From assembly GCA_003247225.1 (NCBI GenBank), contig QKAK01000100.1:1-36624 (forward strand): 36,624 nt of DNA, written 5' to 3'. Below the pieces are notes generated by a model. That model worked only from the letters and a program-made list of their open reading frames with translations, was not told where the DNA came from and ran no database searches. Shown here piece after piece: positions 7,436 to 15,177 of the stretch. The DNA comes from Spirochaetota bacterium. Lineage in GTDB: Bacteria; Spirochaetota; Spirochaetia; Treponematales; UBA12059. How positions within the stretch are numbered: position 1 is the first letter of the stretch; the number at the start of each line of letters is the position of its first letter. The position numbers and the translations under genes were made by a program.

Positions 7436-8881
7436 ATGAGAATTTCAACGGCGACGCGCCCTGCCGCCGCCCTAGCCGTTATACTCCTCGCTTCCTGCGC
7501 GGGCCTAGGGAGCCGCCCCGGGCCGGCGGAACCTCCGTCGCTGCCCGGCGCCGCCGCGGATACGAACGTCCCGGCCGAGCTGAGCGCCGAGGAGAAGGAG
7601 CGGATGGCGCTCGACGCGCTCGGCCGCTCGATGGAGTCGGGCGACTACGAGTCCGCCCTGGGGCGACTGGTCGACCTGATAGAGCTGGACCCAGGCAACC
7701 GATCCTACCCGGCGCTGCGCTCGGCGCTGTGCCTATCGCTCGGGCGCGCGGACGAGGCGCGGGCCCTGCTCGATGCCGAGCTGGCCGCCTACCCGGATAA
7801 CGTCGAGGCCATGTACGCGCTGGCCGAGCTCGAGCGTTTCTCCGGGAACGCCGACGCCCACCGAGCCGCGATCGAGGCGATCGTCGCGAAGCGGCCCGGG
7901 GACGCGAACGCCCTGACCTCGCTCGGCGATATCCACTACGAAGGAAAGAACTACCGCAAGGCCGAGGAGTCGTATAACGCGGCGCTCGCCGCCGAACCGG
8001 GCAACGTCGAGGCCCTCAAGGGGCTGGCGAGGGTCAGGTTCCGCAGGGACGACGCGAAGGGCGCGCTCGCGCTGCTCGACGAGGCCGTAGCGGCCGCCCC
8101 GGACGACGCGCTCGCCTACCTGGACCGCAGCCGCGCGCTCTACGAGCTCGGCCGCTACGCCGAGTGCGAGGCGGACATGGACAAGGCCATCGAGCTCGCC
8201 CCCGGCTCGTCCTGGAACTACGTCGAGCGCGGCCGCCTCTATATGGACACCGGCCGCCTCGAGCTGGCCGAGGCCGACTTCACCGAGTCCATCCGGCTGA
8301 ACCCCGATTACTTCCTGCCCTACGTCTACCGGGCGTCGATACGCGAGAACGCCGGCGACGACGCGGCGGCCCTCGCCGACTACAGGGCGGCGGCAGGGAT
8401 GTACCCGGAGTACTGGTACTCGTTCGAGTCGATGGGCGTGCTCGCGTACCGGCTCGGCGACTGGAAGACGGCCTTCGAGTCGTTCGACGGGGCGGCCGGC
8501 TATACCAAGGCGCATCCCGAGTACTACGTGGCCGCGGCCCTGTCGCTGTACAGGGGCGGTGACGCGAGGGCCGCCAAGGAGTACGCCGGCAGGAAGCTGC
8601 CGCTCATCGACCGCTCCAAGCATCAGCTCCAATGGCTGGCGCTGCGCCTCGTCTACGACCAGGGCGAGATGACCGCCGAGGCGGAGCTGGCCATCGGCGC
8701 CGAGAAGAGCCTCGACGCCAAGGCCGGAGCGCTGTTCTACCTGGGCTCCTACTGGATAGCCAAGGGCAGGCAGGAGCTCGGCCTCAAGTACCTGCGCCTG
8801 TCGTACGACGCCGAGCGCGTCGGAACGATAGAGCGCCGTATGGCCGAGGCGGACCTGGCGCGGCTTGCGGCCGGCGATTGA
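7436..8881 (+). CDS. TPR-repeat lipoprotein
   Basis: The protein has 481 residues. A lipoprotein signal peptide ends in the lipobox LLASC, so Cys21 should be lipidated and the protein held at a membrane on the periplasmic side. Residues from about 50 to 340 form a run of tetratricopeptide repeats, recognisable in segments such as ALAYLDRSRALYELGRYAEC and NYVERGRLYMDTGRLELAEA. TPR arrays bind partner proteins; the partner is not visible from sequence. GGAGAG lies just before the ATG. The gene diverges from the 594-residue membrane protein and is followed after 21 nt by the TraB-family gene, so the two form an operon. A TATAAA lies at 7386-7391 but lacks a convincing -35 box. Confidence 0.85.
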   Translation: MRISTATRPAAALAVILLASCAGLGSRPGPAEPPSLPGAAADTNVPAELSAEEKERMALDALGRSMESGDYESALGRLVDLIELDPGNRSYPALRSALCLSLGRADEARALLDAELAAYPDNVEAMYALAELERFSGNADAHRAAIEAIVAKRPGDANALTSLGDIHYEGKNYRKAEESYNAALAAEPGNVEALKGLARVRFRRDDAKGALALLDEAVAAAPDDALAYLDRSRALYELGRYAECEADMDKAIELAPGSSWNYVERGRLYMDTGRLELAEADFTESIRLNPDYFLPYVYRASIRENAGDDAAALADYRAAAGMYPEYWYSFESMGVLAYRLGDWKTAFESFDGAAGYTKAHPEYYVAAALSLYRGGDARAAKEYAGRKLPLIDRSKHQLQWLALRLVYDQGEMTAEAELAIGAEKSLDAKAGALFYLGSYWIAKGRQELGLKYLRLSYDAERVGTIERRMAEADLARLAAGD

Positions 8882-8902
8882 ACCCGAACGAACGGAGTAA
8901 CG

Positions 8903-10108
8903 ATGTCTGATACGATCAAGGCGCTCGAGCTATCGGGGCGCAGGATAGTGCTGGTGGGTACCGCGCACGTCTCCCGTGAGAGCGTCGACGAGGTGGCCGC
9001 GACGATACGCGACGAGGCGCCCGACGGCGTGTGCGTCGAGCTCGACGAGGCGCGCTGGCGCTCGATGACCGCGCCGGACGCCTGGGAGAAGACCGATATC
9101 GTCAAGGTGATCAAGGAGGGCAGGGCCTTCCTGCTGCTCGCGAACCTGGCGCTGTCGTCCTTCCAGCGCAGGATGGGCATGGACTCGGGCGTCAAGCCCG
9201 GCGCCGAGATGGTCGCCGCCATCCGCGCGGCCGAGGCGGCCGGCATCCCGTTCTCCTTCTGCGACCGCGACGTCCAGACGACGCTGCGCAGGGCCTGGGG
9301 CAAGTCGAACCTCTGGAACAAGTCGAAGCTGCTGGCCCAGCTCGTCGCGGCCGCCTTCTCGAACGAGAAGCCCGACGCCGCGGAGATAGAGCGGCTCAAG
9401 GTGCGTTCCGAGCTCGACGAGATGATGGGAGAGCTGGCCGACTACCTGCCGAGCGTCAAGGAAGTGCTGATCGACGAGCGCGACCGCTATATCGCCGCGA
9501 AGATCTGGACGATGCCGGGCGAGAAGCTGGTCGCGGTGATCGGGGCCGGGCACGCGCCCGGCGTCGAGGCGTGGCTCGCCCGCTTCGCCGAAGGCGCGCC
9601 TGGCAACGGCGCGGCGGGCGGCGACGCGCCCTCGACTGACGTGTCCGACCTCGAGCGCGTGCCCCCGCCCGGTATCCTGGCCAGGAGCGCCGGCTGGCTC
9701 GTGCCGGCGCTGATCGTAGGCTTCATAGTCCTCGGGTTCTTCACCTCGGGCGCCGAGGCCAGCCTGCGGCTCCTGCTGCGCTGGGTGGCGCTCAACGGCA
9801 CGCTCGCGGCCGTCGGCTCCGTCCTCTGCCTGTCCCATCCGCTGACCGTGCTGGTGTCGTTCGCCGCGGCGCCTATAGCCACCCTGAACCCCCTGGTCGC
9901 GGTCGGTTTCTTCTCGGGAATCGTCGAGGCCTGGCTGCGCAAGCCCCAGGTATCCGACTTCCAGACCCTGTCGACGGACGTGTCGAGCCTCAAGGGCTTC
10001 TACCGGAACAAGGTCACGCACATCCTGCTGGTCTTCTTCCTGTCGAGCCTCGGCGGCGCGCTCGGAAACTTCATCGCGCTGCCGTTCCTGGCGGGCGGGG
10101 CGCTCTAG
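8903..10108 (+). CDS. TraB/PrgY-family membrane protein
   Basis: The 401-residue protein has the TraB/PrgY domain in its first 230 residues: LVGTAHVSRESV (17-28) with the family's GTAH motif, CVELDEARW, and VIGAGHAPG near the domain end. The C-terminal part, from about residue 263 (GWLVPALIVGFIVLGFF), holds several hydrophobic segments and should lie in the inner membrane. The family is named for pheromone shutdown in enterococcal plasmids, and is proposed to act as a metal-dependent peptidase, but most chromosomal members, including this one, have no known substrate. Ribosome binding site ACGGAG precedes the ATG. No conjugation genes are nearby. The pairing with a TPR lipoprotein suggests an envelope role. 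Confidence 0.85.
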   Translation: MSDTIKALELSGRRIVLVGTAHVSRESVDEVAATIRDEAPDGVCVELDEARWRSMTAPDAWEKTDIVKVIKEGRAFLLLANLALSSFQRRMGMDSGVKPGAEMVAAIRAAEAAGIPFSFCDRDVQTTLRRAWGKSNLWNKSKLLAQLVAAAFSNEKPDAAEIERLKVRSELDEMMGELADYLPSVKEVLIDERDRYIAAKIWTMPGEKLVAVIGAGHAPGVEAWLARFAEGAPGNGAAGGDAPSTDVSDLERVPPPGILARSAGWLVPALIVGFIVLGFFTSGAEASLRLLLRWVALNGTLAAVGSVLCLSHPLTVLVSFAAAPIATLNPLVAVGFFSGIVEAWLRKPQVSDFQTLSTDVSSLKGFYRNKVTHILLVFFLSSLGGALGNFIALPFLAGGAL

Positions 10109-10109
10109 C

Positions 10110-10131
10110 GGGGTTCCCTTCGGGGTTCCCC
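10110..10131. repeat. hairpin between two convergent genes
   Basis: GGGG, TT, CCC, TTCG, GGG, TT, CCCC forms a stem of 4+3 bp with a TT/TT internal loop and a stable TTCG loop. It is also seen as a 12-nt direct repeat (CGGGGTTCCCTT then CGGGGTTCCCCT). It fills the 29-nt gap between the TraB-family stop and the response regulator stop. No T-run follows on either strand, so it is a candidate for 3'-end protection or weak termination. Confidence 0.45.
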
Positions 10132-10137
10132 TCGGGG

Positions 10138-10848
10138 CTACCGCTCCGGCGCGGACTCGAAGCGGTAGCCGAAGCCGCGGACGGTGACGATCCAGCGCGG
10201 GTCGGACGGATCGTCGCCGAGCTTCTGCCTGAGCGACGATACGTGGACGTCGACCGTCCTCGACGCGGTGGTCCCGTCGTAGCCCCATACCTCCTGGAGC
10301 AGGCGCGCGCGCGACAGCGTGCGGCCGTCGTTCTCCGATAGGAACTCCAGCAGCCTGAATTCCTGGACGGTCAGCGTGACCGTGACGCCGGCCTTGCGGA
10401 CCTCGGCCCGCTCCCGATCCAGCTCCACGTCCCCGAATCGTACGATCGCCTTCGGCCGATCCCGCCGGGCGGGTCCGTCCTTGGTCCTGCGCACGAGCGC
10501 CTCGATGCGGGCCAGGAGCTCGGCCGAGTCGAACGGCTTCCCGAGGTAGTCGTCGGCGCCCATCTTGAGGCCGGCGACGCGGTCGGTCACGTCCGCCTTG
10601 GCGGTCAGCACCAGGACGGGCGTCGCGTCGCCCCCGGAGCGCATGCCCTCGAGCAGGTCGAGGCCGGAACCTCCGGGCAGCATCAGGTCGAGTATGACGA
10701 CGTCATGGCCGCCCGAGGCGACGGCCGCCTTGGCCGAGGCGAAGTCGACCGCGTTCGTGACCGCGTAGCCCTTGGACGCGAGCAGGTCCGTCAGGGTCAG
10801 GACGAGGCCCGGCTCGTCCTCGATCAGCAGAATCGAGGTATCGTTCAT
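10138..10848 (-). CDS. OmpR-family response regulator
   Basis: The protein has 236 residues: a receiver domain (1-118) and a winged-helix DNA-binding domain (about 130-232). The receiver is complete, with acidic pair Glu10/Asp11, phospho-acceptor Asp54 (VILDLMLPGG), Thr82 and Lys104 (GKPF). The C-terminal domain ends in the usual RTVDVHVSSLRQKLG and VRGFGYRF. The ATG overlaps the kinase stop as ATGA, so the pair is translationally coupled and the kinase is almost surely the partner. The open frame extends far upstream without stops, but that stretch is antisense-like translation of the kinase gene, and MNDTSILLIEDE is the obvious receiver start. Confidence 0.93.
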   Translation of the reverse strand: MNDTSILLIEDEPGLVLTLTDLLASKGYAVTNAVDFASAKAAVASGGHDVVILDLMLPGGSGLDLLEGMRSGGDATPVLVLTAKADVTDRVAGLKMGADDYLGKPFDSAELLARIEALVRRTKDGPARRDRPKAIVRFGDVELDRERAEVRKAGVTVTLTVQEFRLLEFLSENDGRTLSRARLLQEVWGYDGTTASRTVDVHVSSLRQKLGDDPSDPRWIVTVRGFGYRFESAPER

Positions 10849-12521
10849 CGCCAGCTCCTGAAGGTAAGCTCGGCCACGGTCCCGCCTTCTGGCGGGAACC
10901 TCAGCCTCGCGTCTCCGCCGTGCATACGCGCGACGCGCCGCACGAGGTAGAGGCCGATGCCCGTGCCCTTGGTGCCGGCCGCGATGGCGGCGTCGCCGCG
11001 GTAGAACGGCTCGAAGAGCTGCCCTCTCTCCGGCTTCGGCACGCCCGGGCCGTCGTCGCGGCATTCTATCACTACCACGCCTCGCTTGCCGACGGTCTTC
11101 TCGTAGGACCGTATCCTCACGACGCCGCCGGCGTACGCTACGGCGTTGCGTACCACGCCCTCGAGGGCCGACTCGAGCAGCAGGGCCGAGCCTTCTATCA
11201 TCGGCTCGCCCTCGATCTCCACCGAGAACGTCGCCCCGCGGGCCAGCGCCGTCGCGCGCAGCTTGGCCAGGGCCGCCTCGACGAGGCCGGCCGCCGGGAC
11301 GGGCTCGCTGCGGGCGACGGATTCGGTCGATTGGAGGCCGGACATGACCAGGAGCCGTTCTACGGTCTCGGCCAGCCGCCTGGCTTCCTTCGCGACGACG
11401 GAACCGTACTCCGCGACGCGCCGCTGCCCGACGATGCCCTCTGCGAGGTTCTCGCCGGCCGATAGGATCACGGCGACGGGCGTCTTGAGCTCGTGCGTGA
11501 CGCTGGCCACGAAGTCCCGTTCCCGCTCGGTCAGCCGCGCCGACTTCCTGACGGCGTAGTACAGCATGATCACGCTGCCGTAGAGCAGGGCGAGGAAGGC
11601 GGCCGAGGCGATAGACCATCCGACCGCCTGGAGCCTGGCTTCCCGTACGAGCGAGCGCTTCTTGCCGGATACCGATATGGTCCATCGGCCTCGCTCGCCG
11701 CCCTCCTGGAACCTGAACCTGTCGATCGGGAACTGTTCCTCCGGCCGGTCGTCGTTCCGCGGCTGCGCCCTAGGCGCGGGCGGCTCGAGGGGGTACGGCA
11801 GCGGGTCGAGCGCGCTCAAGGCCCTGTATCCCATCGGCCAGCGATCGTCGCCCGTGAAGAACGCCTCGTAGAAGCCGGATACGTCGAAGCCCTCCGGATC
11901 CCTGAAGAGCGGGCGCTCGAAGTCGGCCTCGATCGCGTCGTCGGCGCCGCTCGAGAAGCGCCGCGCGCCGGCTGGGTCTCGCAGCGTAATCGCGTAGTCG
12001 CCGAATCCGGCGTCGGCGCCGAAATACGATTCGGTCAGGGTGGGGATGACGGTACCGGCGAGCACGTCCTGGTCGAGGACGGCGACGAGCATGCTCCGTC
12101 CGCTCTCCGAGCCGTTGCCCGGAGCCAGGCGGAGCGCGTGGGTCGCCTCGCCGTCGAGGTACGGCCCGTCGTCCTCCCCGACCTGGTAGACGGCGGCCAC
12201 GAGTAGCGGCCAGCGGGAAGCGGCCCTGTACGCCTCGAGGCCGCGGGCTATGGCCGATCCGAGGGCGGCGGCGCCGTCCGACGGCGATACATGGGCCGTG
12301 GCCGCGGCGAAGCACGAGTCGAGCAGGGTCAGCTCCAGGTCGAGGTCGAAGGCCAGGCGGTCGGCCTGGTTCATCAGCGCCGCCCGCGTCCTGTTCGCGC
12401 CGGTAGCGGCCGCCTCGGCGAACAGCCCGCCGATCACGACCCAGAAGACCAGTATCGCCGGCAGCATCGCCGCCACCAGGATCGAGAAGAAGCGCGTGAT
12501 GATCCGATTGGCCCGTCTCAT
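10845..12521 (-). CDS. sensor histidine kinase
   Basis: This 558-residue inner-membrane kinase has TM1 (about 12-35), a periplasmic domain of some 260 residues with no family I recognise, TM2 (about 300-323), a HisKA domain with His343 in FVASVTHELKTP, and a HATPase domain: Asn459 (N box), DDGPGVP (G1, 489-495) and GTKGTGIGLYLV (G2). Everything needed for autophosphorylation is present. The large periplasmic region is Asp/Glu- and Pro-containing and probably binds the signal. GGAG lies 8 nt before the ATG. The aldo/keto reductase gene ends 22 nt upstream and the regulator gene overlaps its stop, giving a three-gene unit. Confidence 0.92.
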   Translation of the reverse strand: MRRANRIITRFFSILVAAMLPAILVFWVVIGGLFAEAAATGANRTRAALMNQADRLAFDLDLELTLLDSCFAAATAHVSPSDGAAALGSAIARGLEAYRAASRWPLLVAAVYQVGEDDGPYLDGEATHALRLAPGNGSESGRSMLVAVLDQDVLAGTVIPTLTESYFGADAGFGDYAITLRDPAGARRFSSGADDAIEADFERPLFRDPEGFDVSGFYEAFFTGDDRWPMGYRALSALDPLPYPLEPPAPRAQPRNDDRPEEQFPIDRFRFQEGGERGRWTISVSGKKRSLVREARLQAVGWSIASAAFLALLYGSVIMLYYAVRKSARLTERERDFVASVTHELKTPVAVILSAGENLAEGIVGQRRVAEYGSVVAKEARRLAETVERLLVMSGLQSTESVARSEPVPAAGLVEAALAKLRATALARGATFSVEIEGEPMIEGSALLLESALEGVVRNAVAYAGGVVRIRSYEKTVGKRGVVVIECRDDGPGVPKPERGQLFEPFYRGDAAIAAGTKGTGIGLYLVRRVARMHGGDARLRFPPEGGTVAELTFRSWR

Positions 12522-12543
12522 CCGGACGGCTCCAGCCCGCGGC

Positions 12544-13680
12544 TCAGCCCAGCGCCCCGGCCGCCCTCTTGAGCATGGCCGGGATGTCTATGCCCTGGGG
12601 GCATTTCGGGACGCACTCGCCGCACTCGACGCAGGCGTCGGCGCCGTGCCCGGCTAGGTCGGTCGCGTACTGCCCGCGGGCGCCTTCGAGGTCGTCGAAC
12701 ATCGAGGCGTCGTTCCAGAGGCCGAACACGCCCTGGATCGAGACGCCGCTGGGGCAGGGGCGGCAGTAGCCGCACGCGGTGCACGGCACCGCCATGCGCG
12801 CGCGGAACCAGTCCCGCGCGGCGTCTATCGCGGCGCGCTCCGGCTTCGTTATCGAGTTCGCGCGCGCCGACGAGGCGACCGCGGCGTTCTCCCAGAGCTG
12901 GGACGACGCGCCCATGCCGGAGAGCGCCGTCACGACTTCCTGCCTGTCGAGCACGTGGCGCAGCGCCCACTCGGCCGCCATCCTCGGGGTCGGGTAGGAG
13001 GCGAAGGCCTCGCGGACGCCGTCGGGCACGTTCGCCAGCACGCCGCCGCGCAGCGGCTCCATCACGATGACGCCGAGGCCCCGCTCGGCGGCGTAGCGGA
13101 TGCCCGCGTCGCCGGCTTGGTATTCCTCGTCCATGTAATTGTACTGGACCTGGCAGAATTCCCAGTCGGGCCAGCCGTCGACGATCTCCTTGAACGAGCC
13201 GAGGTCGTCGTGGAACGAGAAGCCGACGTGGCCTATCCTGCCGTCGGCCTTGGCCTCGGACAGGAACTCCAGCGCCCCGGTCTCGAGCATCGTCTGCCAG
13301 CGCTTGCGGTTGAGCGCGTGGGCCAGGTAGAAGTCGATCCGCTCGACGCGCAGCCTCCGGAGCTGCTCGGCGAGGAAGCGCTCCCAGTCGCCGGGCTCCT
13401 TGATCAGCCAGGTCGGGGCCTTCGTCGCGATGAGCACCCTGTCGCGGCAGCCGAGGCGCTCGACTGCCCCGCCGAGCCATCGCTCGCTCCGTTCCTTATG
13501 ATAGGGCCAGGCCGTATCGAGGTAGTTGACGCCGGCGTCGAGCGCGTCGGACAGCAGGGCGTCGGCCGCGGGCTCGTCGATGGCGGCACGGTCGCCCGAG
13601 AGGGTGGGCAGGCGCATGCAGCCGAGGCCGAGCGCCGATACGTCCAGGTCGGGTATCTTGGGGAAACGTCTGTACAGCAT
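12544..13680 (-). CDS. aldo/keto reductase with C-terminal 2x[4Fe-4S] domain
   Basis: The 378-residue protein joins an NAD(P)H aldo/keto reductase barrel to a ferredoxin-like tail. The catalytic tetrad is visible: Asp55, Tyr60 (LDTAWPYHKERS), Lys87 (IATKAP) and His121 (FYLAHALNRK). The tail carries CTACGYCRPCP (Cys300, 303, 306, 309) and CVECGECVPKCP (Cys350, 353, 356, 360), enough for two 4Fe-4S clusters. Such proteins are common in anaerobes, and their electron partner is usually unknown. No Shine-Dalgarno precedes the ATG; TGCTATACT ends just 6 nt before it, so the mRNA is probably leaderless. It leads an operon with the sensor kinase and regulator, an unusual link between a metabolic redox enzyme and signalling. 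Confidence 0.9.
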   Translation of the reverse strand: MLYRRFPKIPDLDVSALGLGCMRLPTLSGDRAAIDEPAADALLSDALDAGVNYLDTAWPYHKERSERWLGGAVERLGCRDRVLIATKAPTWLIKEPGDWERFLAEQLRRLRVERIDFYLAHALNRKRWQTMLETGALEFLSEAKADGRIGHVGFSFHDDLGSFKEIVDGWPDWEFCQVQYNYMDEEYQAGDAGIRYAAERGLGVIVMEPLRGGVLANVPDGVREAFASYPTPRMAAEWALRHVLDRQEVVTALSGMGASSQLWENAAVASSARANSITKPERAAIDAARDWFRARMAVPCTACGYCRPCPSGVSIQGVFGLWNDASMFDDLEGARGQYATDLAGHGADACVECGECVPKCPQGIDIPAMLKRAAGALG

Positions 13681-13686
13681 GGGCGG

Positions 13687-13695
13687 AGTATAGCA
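13687..13695 (-). promoter_or_regulatory. extended -10 promoter of the aldo/keto reductase gene, leaderless
   Basis: Minus strand TGCTATACT is an extended -10 element. Only CCGCCC separates it from the ATG, so transcription should start at or next to the A of ATG. No good -35 is required for an extended -10. It faces away from the strong promoter at 13701-13728. Confidence 0.5.
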
Positions 13696-13700
13696 TACAC

Positions 13701-13728
13701 TTGACGTATGCCTTCAATGGTTTACAAT
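13701..13728 (+). promoter_or_regulatory. sigma70-type promoter of the DUF3798 lipoprotein gene
   Basis: TTGACG (13701-13706), a 16-nt spacer and TACAAT (13723-13728) make a strong match to the sigma70 consensus. The start codon lies 39 nt beyond the -10 box, behind AAGGAGGA. This and the leaderless promoter on the other strand are back to back, less than 10 nt apart. Confidence 0.75.
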
Positions 13729-13766
13729 GGGCGGATCGTCGGTCCGCCGACGAACAAGGAGGATTC

Positions 13767-14999
13767 ATGAAACTGTCCCGAATCTCCGCCGCGATCCTGC
13801 TCGCGGCCGTCATCGTATTCGCGGGTTGCCAGAAGGCCGAGAAGCCCGCGGCCGCCGCCGAACCGGCCAAGGCCGCCTTCCACATCGGCGTCGTGACCGG
13901 CACGGTATCGCAGTCCGAGGATGACCTCCGCGGCGCCGAGGAGCTGATCAAGCGCTACGGCAAGGTGTCCGACGGCGGCATGATCCAGCACATCACCTAT
14001 CCCGACAACTTCATGGACCAGCAGGAGACCACGATCTCCCAGATCGTAGCCCTCGCCGACGATCCGCTGATGAAGGCCATCGTGATGAACCAGGCCGTGC
14101 CCGGCGCCGCCGAAGGCTTCAAGCGCGTCCGCGAGAAGCGCTCCGACATCCTGCTGTTCGCCGGCGAGCCCCACGAGGATCCGCTCGTGATCGAGGCCGC
14201 CGCCGACCTCGCCCTCAACAGCGACTTCATCAGCCGCGGCTACACGATCATCTGGGCCGCCAAGGAGCTCGGCGCCAAGACCTTCGTCCACATCTCCTTC
14301 CCGCGCCATATGTCGTACGAGACCCTCGGCCTGCGCAGGCAGATCATGGAGCAGGCCTGCAAGGACCTCGGCCTGACCTTCGCGTTCGAGACCGCCCCCG
14401 ACCCGACCTCCGACGTCGGCGTCGCCGGCGCCCAGCAGTTCATCCTCGAGAAGGTCCCGGCCTGGATCGAGAAGTACGGCAAGGAGACCGCGTTCTTCTG
14501 CACCAACGACGCCCACACCGAGCCGCTCCTCAAGCAGCTGCTCCAGTACGGCGGATACTTCGTCGAGGCCGACCTGCCGTCGCCGCTCATGGGCTACCCG
14601 GGAGCGCTCGGCGTCGACCTGACCGCCGAGGCCGGGAACTTCCCCGCCATCCTCAAGAAGGTCGAGCAGGCCGTGGTCGACAAGGGCGGCGCCGGCCGCT
14701 TCGGCACCTGGGCCTATAGCTACGGCTTCACCGTCACCGCCGGCCTCGGCGAGTTCGCCAAGAACGTCATCGAGGGCAAGACCACGAAGGACAGCCTGGA
14801 CGGCCTGTTCGAGGCCTTCGCCGTCTATACCCCCGGCGCCAACTGGAACGGCGGCTACTACATCGACGCCAACACCGGCGTCCGCGCGAAGAACCACCTG
14901 CTCGTCTACATGGACACCTACATCCTCGGCAAGGGCTACCTGCCCACCACCAAGCAGACGGTGCCCGAGAAGTACTTCTCGATCAAGTTCAAGAAATAA
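13767..14999 (+). CDS. DUF3798-type substrate-binding lipoprotein
   Basis: This 410-residue protein is the extracytoplasmic binding component of the ABC transporter encoded downstream. The signal peptide ends in the lipobox VFAGC, with Cys21 as the lipid site. The mature part begins HIGVVTGTVSQSEDDLRGAE, the opening strand-helix of a type 1 periplasmic-binding fold, and matches my memory of the DUF3798 family found with such transporters; that label needs a profile search. The ligand is not known. The start was set at ATG 13767 because AAGGAGGA precedes it; the longer frame to 13701 would translate the promoter. Codon use is strongly C-ending, as in highly expressed genes. A terminator follows directly. 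Confidence 0.85.
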   Translation: MKLSRISAAILLAAVIVFAGCQKAEKPAAAAEPAKAAFHIGVVTGTVSQSEDDLRGAEELIKRYGKVSDGGMIQHITYPDNFMDQQETTISQIVALADDPLMKAIVMNQAVPGAAEGFKRVREKRSDILLFAGEPHEDPLVIEAAADLALNSDFISRGYTIIWAAKELGAKTFVHISFPRHMSYETLGLRRQIMEQACKDLGLTFAFETAPDPTSDVGVAGAQQFILEKVPAWIEKYGKETAFFCTNDAHTEPLLKQLLQYGGYFVEADLPSPLMGYPGALGVDLTAEAGNFPAILKKVEQAVVDKGGAGRFGTWAYSYGFTVTAGLGEFAKNVIEGKTTKDSLDGLFEAFAVYTPGANWNGGYYIDANTGVRAKNHLLVYMDTYILGKGYLPTTKQTVPEKYFSIKFKK

Positions 15000-15019
15000 G
15001 GCTCTCGCCGCTTGAAACC

Positions 15020-15051
15020 GGGCCGCCCTTCGGGGCGGCCCTTTTATTTTT
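15020..15051 (+). terminator. rho-independent terminator after the lipoprotein gene
   Basis: GGGCCGCCC (15020-15028), loop TTCG, GGGCGGCCC (15033-15041) form a perfect 9-bp stem, followed by TTTTATTTTT. It stands between the binding protein and the ATPase, and would keep the lipoprotein mRNA separate and abundant. Confidence 0.92.
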
Positions 15052-15078
15052 GACAATAAGGGAACCATCGTATATCAT
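15050..15078 (+). promoter_or_regulatory. promoter of the ATPase-permease unit
   Basis: TTGACA (15050-15055) is a perfect -35 box and begins inside the T-run of the preceding terminator. TATCAT (15073-15078) follows after 17 nt. Transcription would start near 15085, about 93 nt before the ATPase ATG. Confidence 0.7.
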
Positions 15079-15089
15079 GCTTGTCGCGC

Positions 15090-15108
15090 GCGGGCCCGCG
15101 GGGCCCGC
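15090..15108 (+). repeat. GC hairpin at the 5' end of the ATPase leader
   Basis: GCGGGCCC, loop GCG, GGGCCCGC is a perfect 8-bp stem starting about 5 nt after the predicted transcription start. No T-run follows. It could protect the 5' end or be part of a larger leader structure (15085-15177); I could not match the leader to a known riboswitch. Confidence 0.5.
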
Positions 15109-15177
15109 CGATCCAGTCAGGGCCAGCGATGCCGACGTCGCATGACGGCCGACCTCGCGCGAAAAAAGGTAGGATAC

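Noticed and set aside
8903-10108. TraB-family name taken as sign of a conjugative element
   Set aside because: No transfer, relaxase, integrase or repeat sequences lie nearby; chromosomal TraB/PrgY relatives are common.
15142-15177. Earlier ATG for the ABC ATPase
   Set aside because: No ribosome binding site precedes it and the extra 12 residues are not part of the ATPase family; the site before 15178 is better.
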